From Oscillospiraceae bacterium (GTDB lineage: Bacteria; Bacillota; Clostridia; Oscillospirales; Oscillospiraceae), in the NCBI GenBank assembly GCA_017458025.1, contig JAFTGG010000191.1, forward strand, positions 1-17,187: DNA of 17,187 nucleotides, in the 5' to 3' direction. The first letter of the stretch is position 1. The number at the start of each line of letters is the position of its first letter. Shown here piece after piece: positions 11,881 to 17,187 of the stretch. The position numbers and the translations under genes were made by a program. The notes beneath the pieces are model-generated. The model was not told where the DNA came from. It saw only the letters and a program-made list of their open reading frames with translations, and searched no databases.

Positions 11881-12397
11881 ACAGATTTTCAATCGCGAAC
11901 CGGTGCCCCTTGCAGTGGGGGCAGGTACAGTACCGCGACGCGCCGCGCTCGACGAGGCGGAGCACCTTCGCCTTGCGCTTGTAGTCCCACGACGCGCCGC
12001 AGCCGAGGCAGCGCAGGCGGTAGTGATACGCTTCCGCGCGGCGGTTTCCGGCGTTGGGAAGCAGCGACGGATCGCAGCAGCGCTCGGGCGCGCAGCCGAC
12101 CTCGCGGCACGCGGCCTTCCATACCGCGTCATGCCCGTGCTTCTCGCGCGGGCGGCGCAGCTTCACGAGCGCGTGGGCGTACTCATGGCGGATCGTATCG
12201 TAGAACACGTCGTCCGCGGCGGCCATCACGAAGTCGGAAATCGTGACGCACTCGACGGCGTTCCCGACGTACTTGCAACTGCCGAGGCGCTTCGACGCGC
12301 GCGTGGAGACCCGAAGCGCGACCGCCCTCGTATCGACGCCGCAGAGCGTGTCGAGCCGGTCGTATTCGCGGCGGATATCGTCTAAGGTGTGGCTCAC
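11879..12397 (-). CDS. SprT-like zinc metalloprotein
   Basis: SprT-like domain protein: a zincin fold followed by a zinc ribbon, related to the Spartan protease family; the bacterial function is not established. Of 172 residues, the active-site helix has HEYAH at 71-75 with a likely third ligand in KHGHD (H87 or H89). The ribbon uses CLGCG (C130, C133) and CTCPHC (C157/C159, C162). The start is GTG at 12397, which overlaps the nrdR TGA as GTGA; the upstream open frame to 12760 is only the nrdR gene in another frame. Coupling to nrdR suggests a joint transcript, but no functional link is evident. Confidence 0.87.
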   Translation of the reverse strand: MSHTLDDIRREYDRLDTLCGVDTRAVALRVSTRASKRLGSCKYVGNAVECVTISDFVMAAADDVFYDTIRHEYAHALVKLRRPREKHGHDAVWKAACREVGCAPERCCDPSLLPNAGNRRAEAYHYRLRCLGCGASWDYKRKAKVLRLVERGASRYCTCPHCKGHRFAIENL

Positions 12398-12849
12398 TTT
12401 TCGTCCATCAGCTTGTTCAGCTCGTGCATAAAGTCGTCGATGTTCTGGAAGTGGCGGTGCACGGAGGCAAAGCGGACATAGGCGACCTCGTCGATGGGGC
12501 GGAGCTTCGCCATGACCAGCTCGCCGACGTAGTCGCTGCTGATCTCGCGCTCCAGGGAGTTCTGGAGCGTCTGCTCGATCTCCTCGCTCATCTTTTCGAT
12601 CTGTTCGAGACCGACGCGGCGCTTCTCGCAGGCGCGGATCATGCTCGCCGTGACCTTTTCGCGGTCGAAGCTCTGGCGGCTGCCGTCCTTCTTGACGACG
12701 ATCATCGGCAGGCTCTCGACCGTCTCGTAGGTGGTGAAGCGCTTGGCGCAGCTCAGGCACTCGCGGCGGCGGCGGATGCTGCTGCCTTCCTCGGCGGGAC
12801 GGGAATCGACGACCTTACTCTCGCTGTGACCGCAGTAGGGACACTTCAT
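12394..12849 (-). CDS. nrdR: Transcriptional repressor NrdR
   Basis: Zinc-ribbon/ATP-cone repressor of ribonucleotide reductase genes that senses ATP/dATP. The 151 residues show the zinc ribbon CPYCGH...CLSC (C3, C6, C31, C34), the [17 protein letters not shown] block, and the ATP-cone from about 46 ([19 protein letters not shown]) through [16 protein letters not shown] 12849 is chosen over GTG 12858 because the protein normally begins MKCPYCG and AGAGGTG lies six bases upstream of the ATG. No ribonucleotide reductase gene is in the window, so its targets lie elsewhere. The SprT-like gene is coupled downstream. Confidence 0.96.
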   Translation of the reverse strand: MKCPYCGHSESKVVDSRPAEEGSSIRRRRECLSCAKRFTTYETVESLPMIVVKKDGSRQSFDREKVTASMIRACEKRRVGLEQIEKMSEEIEQTLQNSLEREISSDYVGELVMAKLRPIDEVAYVRFASVHRHFQNIDDFMHELNKLMDEK

Positions 12850-13102
12850 AGGAGACACCTCTTTCTATGTTTTGGGCTTTCCATCAATTTCCTATGATAT
12901 CATACTTTTTTTGAAATTGGTAGACATAATTTAAAAAAATTTTAAGAAAACGCAAGATGCTGTATGCCGCGCGAAGCGCGACCCCAAGACAAAGAAATCA
13001 CGCCGAAATGACGGAAATCCTTCATTTGACGGGCAAAAGCTACAAAATCAGCGCACAAAATTTGTCAAAAAGAATGAATTACAGATTTGGTTGATGTTTT
13101 TC
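12850..13102. other. Intergenic spacer nrdR/bcd, left part
   Basis: No gene seen. It holds a 12-bp perfect palindrome TATGATATCATA (12893-12904); the same bases include a TATGAT that could be the nrdR -10 on the minus strand, without a good -35. It is otherwise A/T-rich near 12905-12950, with a GC-rich patch at 12966-12980 (CCGCGCGAAGCGCG). Confidence 0.4.
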
Positions 13103-13131
13103 TTGCCTAACGGGGCGGCGAAGATTATAAT
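13103..13131 (+). promoter_or_regulatory. Promoter of bcd-etfB-etfA
   Basis: TTGCCT (-35, four of six), 17-base spacer, perfect TATAAT (-10). Predicted start near 13138 gives a leader of about 65 bases. Confidence 0.7.
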
Positions 13132-13202
13132 ATCAGATGTGCGAAAGCGGTTTGTTAAAAAAAAGACAAATCAACGAATTTTTAGTGAAGGAGCAAAAGA
13201 GT

Positions 13203-14345
13203 ATGGATTTTCATCTGTCCAAAGAGCATGAGCTGGCTCGAAAGATGTACCGCGAATTTGCGGAGACCGAAGTCAAGCCCTTAGCCGAGGAAATTGATGA
13301 GGAAGAACGCTTCCCTATGGAGACCGTCGAAAAGATGGCCAAGCTCGGCATGATGGGCATTTACTTCCCGAAGGAATACGGCGGCGCCGGCGGCGACGTT
13401 CTGTCCTATGCCATGTGCGTCGAGGAGCTGGCGAAGGTCTGCGGCACCACCGCGGTCATCGTCTCCGCGCATACCTCCCTCTGCTGCGCGCCGATCTTTG
13501 AGAACGGCACCGAGGAGCAGAAGAAGAAGTACCTGCCGGACCTCCTTTCCGGCAAGAAGATCGGCGCCTTCGGCCTCACCGAGCCGAACGCCGGCACCGA
13601 CGCCTCCGGCCAGCAGACGATCGCGGTGCTCGACGGCGACCACTATGTGCTCAACGGCTCGAAGTGCTTCATCACCAACGGCTCCGTCGCCGACACGTTC
13701 GTCGTGTTCGCGATGACCGATCCGAAGGCGGGCAACCACGGCATCTCCGCGTTCATCGTGGAGCGCAGCTTCCCCGGCTTCTCCAGCGGCAAGCATGAGA
13801 AGAAGATGGGTATCCGCGGCTCCTCCACCACCGACCTCGTCTTCGAGGACTGCATCGTCCCGAAGGAGAACCTGCTCGGCAAGGAGGGCGGCGGCTTCAA
13901 GATCGCGATGAAGACGCTCGACGGCGGCCGTATCGGCATCGCCTCCCAGGCGCTCGGCCTCGGCGAGGGCGCCGTCGACGAGGCGGTCAAGTACACCAAG
14001 GAGCGTATCCAGTTTAAAAAGCGCCTCAGCCAATTCCAGAACACGCAGTTCCAGCTCGCCGATATGGCGTGCCGCATGAAGGCCGCGCAGTATCTGGTCT
14101 ACGCCGCCGCGATGAAGAAGCAGAACCACGAGGACTACTCCTGCGACGCTTCTATGGCGAAGCTGTTCGCGGCGGAGGCGGCGTCCGACGTGACGCGCCG
14201 CGCCGTCCAGCTCTTCGGCGGTTACGGCTACACCCGTGAGTATCCCGTCGAGCGCATGATGCGCGACGCGAAGATCACGGAGATCTACGAGGGCACGAGC
14301 GAGGTCCAGCGCATGGTCATCGCCAAGTACCTCGGTGTGAACTGA
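13203..14345 (+). CDS. bcd: Butyryl-CoA dehydrogenase (short-chain acyl-CoA dehydrogenase)
   Basis: Flavoenzyme that reduces crotonyl-CoA to butyryl-CoA in clostridial butyrate formation, working with EtfAB. The 380 residues are a full acyl-CoA dehydrogenase. The N-terminal helical domain starts MDFHLSKEHELARKMYREFA. The middle domain has FGLTEPNAGTDASGQQT and NGSKCFITNG. The C-terminal domain has ARRAVQLFGGYGYTREYPVE-type motifs and EIYEGTSEVQRMVIA, where E363 is the expected catalytic base. ATG 13203 is preceded by GAAGGAG; upstream in-frame codons to 13137 are non-conserved. The immediately following etfB and etfA strongly favour butyryl-CoA dehydrogenase over other acyl-CoA dehydrogenases. 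thl, crt and hbd are not in the window. Confidence 0.93.
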   Translation: MDFHLSKEHELARKMYREFAETEVKPLAEEIDEEERFPMETVEKMAKLGMMGIYFPKEYGGAGGDVLSYAMCVEELAKVCGTTAVIVSAHTSLCCAPIFENGTEEQKKKYLPDLLSGKKIGAFGLTEPNAGTDASGQQTIAVLDGDHYVLNGSKCFITNGSVADTFVVFAMTDPKAGNHGISAFIVERSFPGFSSGKHEKKMGIRGSSTTDLVFEDCIVPKENLLGKEGGGFKIAMKTLDGGRIGIASQALGLGEGAVDEAVKYTKERIQFKKRLSQFQNTQFQLADMACRMKAAQYLVYAAAMKKQNHEDYSCDASMAKLFAAEAASDVTRRAVQLFGGYGYTREYPVERMMRDAKITEIYEGTSEVQRMVIAKYLGVN

Positions 14346-14365
14346 GAAAAGGGAGGTAGAAAACA

Positions 14366-15166
14366 ATGAAGATTCTTGTTTGCGTCAAGCAGGTTCCCGA
14401 TACCTCCGGCAGACTCGCTGTCAACCCGGACGGCACCCTCAACCGCGCGCTCATGCAGACCATCATCAACCCCGACGACATGAACGCCGTCGAGGCCGCG
14501 CTCAAGCTCAAGGACGAGACCGGCTGCAAGGTCGTCGCCGTCACGATGGGCCCGCCGCCGGCGGAGGGCATGCTCCGCGAGCTGATGGCGATGGGCGTCG
14601 ATGAAAGCTATCTGATCTCCGGCCGCGAGTTCGGCGGCTCCGATACTTACGCCACCTCCCAGATCATCGCCGCGGGCCTCGACACCATCGGCATCGAGGA
14701 CGACGACCTCGTCTTCTGCGGCCGCCAGGCCATCGACGGCGACACCGCGCAGGTCGGCCCGCAGATCGCGGAGAAGCTGCACCTGCCGCAGATCACCTAC
14801 GCCGCCGAGATCCACAAGGACGGCGACACGATCACCGTCAAGCGCGTGCTCGAGGACGGCTACATGATGATCAAGGAGAAGACCCCGTGCATGGTCACCT
14901 GCATCAAGGAGCTGAACACCCCGCGTTACATGAGCGTTTCCGGCATTTTCGAGACTTATGGCAAGCCCATGACCGTCCTCGACTACGAGGCGCTCAAGGA
15001 CAATCCCCTGATCGACAAGACCACCATCGGCCTGAACGGTTCCCCGACCAATATCCTGACGTCCTTCACGCCCCCGCAGAAGGAGCCGGGCAAGATGCTC
15101 GAGGGCAACGACATGAAGACCTGCGAGGAGCTCGCGGGTATCCTTGTCGAGAAACACATCATTTAA
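14366..15166 (+). CDS. etfB: Electron transfer flavoprotein beta subunit
   Basis: Small subunit of the ETF that carries electrons to or from Bcd. The 266 residues open with MKILVCVKQVPDTSGRLAVN and include INPDDMNAVEAALKLKDE, VTMGPPPAEGMLRELMAMG, and the nucleotide-site block FCGRQAIDGDTAQVGPQIAE. In clostridial Bcd-EtfAB complexes the beta subunit site takes a flavin that bifurcates NADH electrons to ferredoxin and crotonyl-CoA; the operon order suggests that type, but bifurcation is inferred from family, not seen. GGGAGG precedes the ATG. It starts 20 bp after bcd and ends 18 bp before etfA. Confidence 0.95.
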   Translation: MKILVCVKQVPDTSGRLAVNPDGTLNRALMQTIINPDDMNAVEAALKLKDETGCKVVAVTMGPPPAEGMLRELMAMGVDESYLISGREFGGSDTYATSQIIAAGLDTIGIEDDDLVFCGRQAIDGDTAQVGPQIAEKLHLPQITYAAEIHKDGDTITVKRVLEDGYMMIKEKTPCMVTCIKELNTPRYMSVSGIFETYGKPMTVLDYEALKDNPLIDKTTIGLNGSPTNILTSFTPPQKEPGKMLEGNDMKTCEELAGILVEKHII

Positions 15167-15184
15167 GGAAAGGGGATCGAGAAA

Positions 15185-16363
15185 ATGCGTATCAAGACTG
15201 AACTTGCCAATAAGGCATTCGACAGCTCCAAGATCGAAGAATTTAAAAATGTCTGGGTCTTCTGCGAGCAGCGCGAGGGCAAGATGATGCCCACCAGCTT
15301 CGAGCTGATCTCCGAGGGCCGCAAGCTCGCCAACGAGCTGGGCGTCAACCTGGTCGGCCTGCTGCTCGGCGACAACGTCGAGGGCATCGCCAAGGAGCTC
15401 GGCGGCTACGGCGCGGACGAGGTCATCGTCTGCGACCACCCGCTCCTCAAGACCTACACCACCGACGCCTATGCGAAGGTCATCTGCGACGCCATCTCCG
15501 AGCTCAAGCCGGAGGCGTTCCTGATCGCCGCGACCAACATCGGCCGCGACCTCGGCCCCCGCTGCGCGGCGCGCCTGCACACCGGCCTCTGCGCCGACTG
15601 CACGCACCTCGACATCGACATGGCGAATTACAAGGACTTCCTGCGCAGCGCCTCCACGCTGCCCGAGGAGCGTATCGAGAAGCTCGGCACCATCATGCTC
15701 AAGAACAACGAGACCGAGAAGATGGAGAAGCACGACGTTTCCCGCGGCCTGAAGATGACCCGTCCGGCGTTCGGCGGCAACCTGATGGCCTCCATCGTCT
15801 GCCCGCGCTTCCGTCCCGCGATGGCGACGGTCCGTCCCGGCGTTATGAAGAAGAACGCGTTCGACCAGGCGAAGGCGGACGCGGTCAAGATCACCAAGTA
15901 TGACGTCCAGCTCAGCCAGGACGACATGGCGACCGAGGTCGTCGAGGTCGTCAAGGCGGCGAAGAAGCTCGTCGACCTGATCGGCGCGGACTTCATCGTC
16001 TCCGTCGGCCGCGGCATCAGCAAGGACGTCGAGGGCGGCATCAAGCTGGCGGAGGAGCTGGCGGACGTGCTCGGCGGCGTCGTCGGCGGCAGCCGTGTCG
16101 CGATCGACAGCGGCTGGCTCACGCAGGACCATCAGGTCGGCCAGACCGGCAAGACCGTGCACCCGAAGGTGTACATCGCGCTGGGCATCTCCGGCTCGAT
16201 CCAGCATAAGGCGGGCATGAGCGAGAGCGAGTGCATCATCGCGGTCAACAAGAACGAGAACGCGCCGATCTTTGAGATCGCGGACTACGGCATCTGCGGC
16301 GACCTGTTCAAGGTCACGCCGATGCTGACCGAGGCGTTCAAGGCGGCCAAGGCGGCGAAGTAA
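15185..16363 (+). CDS. etfA: Electron transfer flavoprotein alpha subunit
   Basis: Large ETF subunit binding FAD. In 392 residues the N-terminal domain runs to about 200 (VWVFCEQREGKMMPTSFELI, LGGYGADEVIV, AATNIGRDLGPRCAARL). The C-terminal FAD domain contains VSVGRGISKDVEGGIKLAEE, GGSRVAIDSGWLTQDHQVGQ, TGKTVHPKVYIALGISGSIQ and HKAGMSESECIIAVNKNENA, all standard ETF-alpha signatures. The length is at the long end for ETF-alpha and agrees with clostridial Bcd-linked forms. AAGGAAAGGGG precedes the ATG. Last gene of the operon, with a strong terminator 18 bp downstream. Confidence 0.95.
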   Translation: MRIKTELANKAFDSSKIEEFKNVWVFCEQREGKMMPTSFELISEGRKLANELGVNLVGLLLGDNVEGIAKELGGYGADEVIVCDHPLLKTYTTDAYAKVICDAISELKPEAFLIAATNIGRDLGPRCAARLHTGLCADCTHLDIDMANYKDFLRSASTLPEERIEKLGTIMLKNNETEKMEKHDVSRGLKMTRPAFGGNLMASIVCPRFRPAMATVRPGVMKKNAFDQAKADAVKITKYDVQLSQDDMATEVVEVVKAAKKLVDLIGADFIVSVGRGISKDVEGGIKLAEELADVLGGVVGGSRVAIDSGWLTQDHQVGQTGKTVHPKVYIALGISGSIQHKAGMSESECIIAVNKNENAPIFEIADYGICGDLFKVTPMLTEAFKAAKAAK

Positions 16364-16380
16364 GCAACTATTGCATATAA

Positions 16381-16414
16381 AAATGGTGAGAACTGTCGTT
16401 CTCACCATTTTTTT
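16381..16414 (+). terminator. Intrinsic terminator of bcd-etfB-etfA
   Basis: AAATGGTGAGAAC and GTTCTCACCATTT form a 13-bp perfect stem with a TGTC loop, continuing into a run of seven T (16408-16414). Confidence 0.92.
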
Positions 16415-16418
16415 GCGC

Positions 16419-16447
16419 GAAAATCTTTGCGTTTTTGCCGCATACTA
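16419..16447 (+). promoter_or_regulatory. Possible sigma-G-like promoter of the lipoprotein gene
   Basis: CATACTA (16441-16447) is a full sigma-G/F-type -10; GAAAA 17 bases upstream matches GHATR at four of five. Weaker than the site at 6760. Confidence 0.3.
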
Positions 16448-16492
16448 AACGTCGGGTATTGCAAGTAGAAGGAAGTAAGGAGAATTTCAACG

Positions 16493-17011
16493 ATGAAAAG
16501 AACCCTTGCGATCACGGCGGCGACGGCGCTGCTCGCTCTCTCGCTCGCGGGCTGCGGCGCGGAGCGGAACGGCGACCTGGATCTCCTGCCGGATTTTGAC
16601 GGCACGAACGCCAACGATACCACCGCGACGGATACCATGCGCAACGATAACGCGATGAACGGCACCGGCACGACAAACGGCGCGACCGCCAATGCCGGCG
16701 CCGCGAACGGCGGCCTCGGCAGCGTGACGGGCGCGGTGAATCGCGGCACGCAGTACGGCAGCGCGCGCTATGGCGCGACCAGCGGCAATTACGCGGGCGG
16801 CAGCGGCGGCTACAGCGCGGCGTACAACGGCGCGAACGCCTACACCGCGACGAACAACGGCGGCATGACGGCGAAAAATGGCGGCGGCGCTTCGTTTTAC
16901 GGAAGCAAAGAGGCGAATGACCGCTATCAGTTGATGCTCGAAAACGCGCGTGTGCACGATACCGACGGTTTCCTGTTCGACGGCGAGAACGCACATTATC
17001 ACACATTTTAA
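16493..17011 (+). CDS. Low-complexity Asn/Gly/Ala/Thr-rich lipoprotein
   Basis: Membrane-anchored lipoprotein of unknown function. Residues 1-20 form a lipoprotein signal peptide with lipobox LAGC, placing the lipidated Cys at 21. Residues from about 37 to 135 are low complexity (Asn, Gly, Ala, Thr, Tyr) and probably disordered. The C-terminus (about 139-172) is ordinary in composition: SKEANDRYQLMLENARVHDT, then DGFLFDGENAHYHTF, with a His/Glu/Asp-rich end that could bind metal. AAGGAG lies ten bases before ATG 16493. It is a single-gene unit between the etfA terminator and a hairpin cluster. An upstream CATACTA hints at sporulation expression, and clostridial spores carry such lipoproteins, but this is only a suggestion. 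Confidence 0.85.
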   Translation: MKRTLAITAATALLALSLAGCGAERNGDLDLLPDFDGTNANDTTATDTMRNDNAMNGTGTTNGATANAGAANGGLGSVTGAVNRGTQYGSARYGATSGNYAGGSGGYSAAYNGANAYTATNNGGMTAKNGGGASFYGSKEANDRYQLMLENARVHDTDGFLFDGENAHYHTF

Positions 17012-17159
17012 GCGCGACCCCATTTCTCTTTCTCGGAAAGAGAAACGGTGTCGCCCGCCAAAGAGAAAGGACCAGAGGGGATTTCGATTTCCCCTCTGGA
17101 CTTCCTTGAAACGACCAAAGGGAGGGCTTCGGCCCTCCCTTTGGAAACTCTCCCGCAGT
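17012..17159. repeat. Intergenic cluster of three strong hairpins
   Basis: Three perfect inverted repeats in succession: 17023-17032/17036-17045 (10 bp, TCG loop), 17072-17081/17090-17099 (10 bp), and 17115-17127/17132-17144 (13 bp with a TTCG tetraloop). None has a T-tract of terminator type. It resembles, in style but not sequence, the cluster at 1-210. Confidence 0.7.
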
Positions 17160-17187
17160 TTAATCAGTCGGATCGTCGATGTATTCC
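17160..17187 (-). CDS. Possible C-terminus of a further gene, cut by the window edge
   Basis: The minus strand encodes EYIDDPTD then TAA, running off the window. The end of the third XRE protein is EYIEDESD, so this may be the tail of another short XRE regulator. Eight residues are too few for more than a suggestion. Confidence 0.35.

Noticed and set aside
13051..13065. ACAAAATTTGT as a Rex (NADH) operator before bcd
   Set aside because: It is short and lacks the TTGTTAA/TTAACAA half-sites of clostridial Rex operators.
14285..16408. 707-codon open frame on the minus strand opposite etfB and etfA
   Set aside because: Antisense shadow with Leu/Asp/Arg/Val-rich composition and no motif; etfBA are unmistakable on the other strand.

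Overview
The window reads as a chromosomal segment of a GC-rich, endospore-forming, probably butyrate-producing clostridium of the Oscillospiraceae/Ruminococcaceae kind. The evidence is a cwlJ-gerQ spore germination pair, a butyryl-CoA dehydrogenase/ETF operon, AGGAGG-type ribosome binding sites, a Firmicutes-type infC-rpmI-rplT operon and stacks of intergenic hairpins. Genus is not determinable from the sequence alone.

Layout. 1-210: non-coding hairpin cluster. 220-4049 (minus): uppP-ftsK-ruvX, a tightly packed operon for undecaprenyl phosphate recycling, chromosome translocation and a RuvX-family nuclease. 4204-5224 (plus): cwlJ-gerQ, spore cortex hydrolase and its coat partner. 5357-6684 (minus): infC-rpmI-rplT with a strong promoter, a leader containing a terminator-like attenuator, a probable AUU start for infC, and an in-frame amber codon in rplT. 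6760-6919 (plus): a 30-residue Asn/Gln-rich peptide behind a sequence matching the forespore sigma-G promoter consensus. 7024-8844 (plus): small export-family membrane protein, YfcE-type phosphodiesterase and VanY-type D,D-carboxypeptidase. 9088-10148 (plus): overlapping DUF421 (YetF) and DUF4363 genes.

10133-11374 is the most unusual part. Three short, comparatively AT-rich XRE-type repressor genes lie on the minus strand. Each converges on a copy of the 3' end of the DUF4363 gene plus a terminator: the complete gene, then an 18-bp remnant, then a ~207-bp remnant. Each repressor has repeated operator-like sequence upstream. This looks like repeated integration or unequal recombination at the DUF4363 3' end; no recombinase is visible. 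A hypothetical gene follows (11386-11844).

11879-12849 (minus): nrdR and an SprT-like zinc metalloprotein. 13203-16363 (plus): bcd-etfB-etfA, probably the flavin-based bifurcating butyryl-CoA dehydrogenase complex, with a good promoter and terminator. 16493-17011 (plus): a low-complexity lipoprotein. 17012-17159: another hairpin cluster, followed at the edge by nine codons that look like the C-terminus of a further minus-strand gene, possibly another XRE protein.

Every intact gene here ends in TGA or TAA. The only TAG in a coding frame is the one inside rplT.
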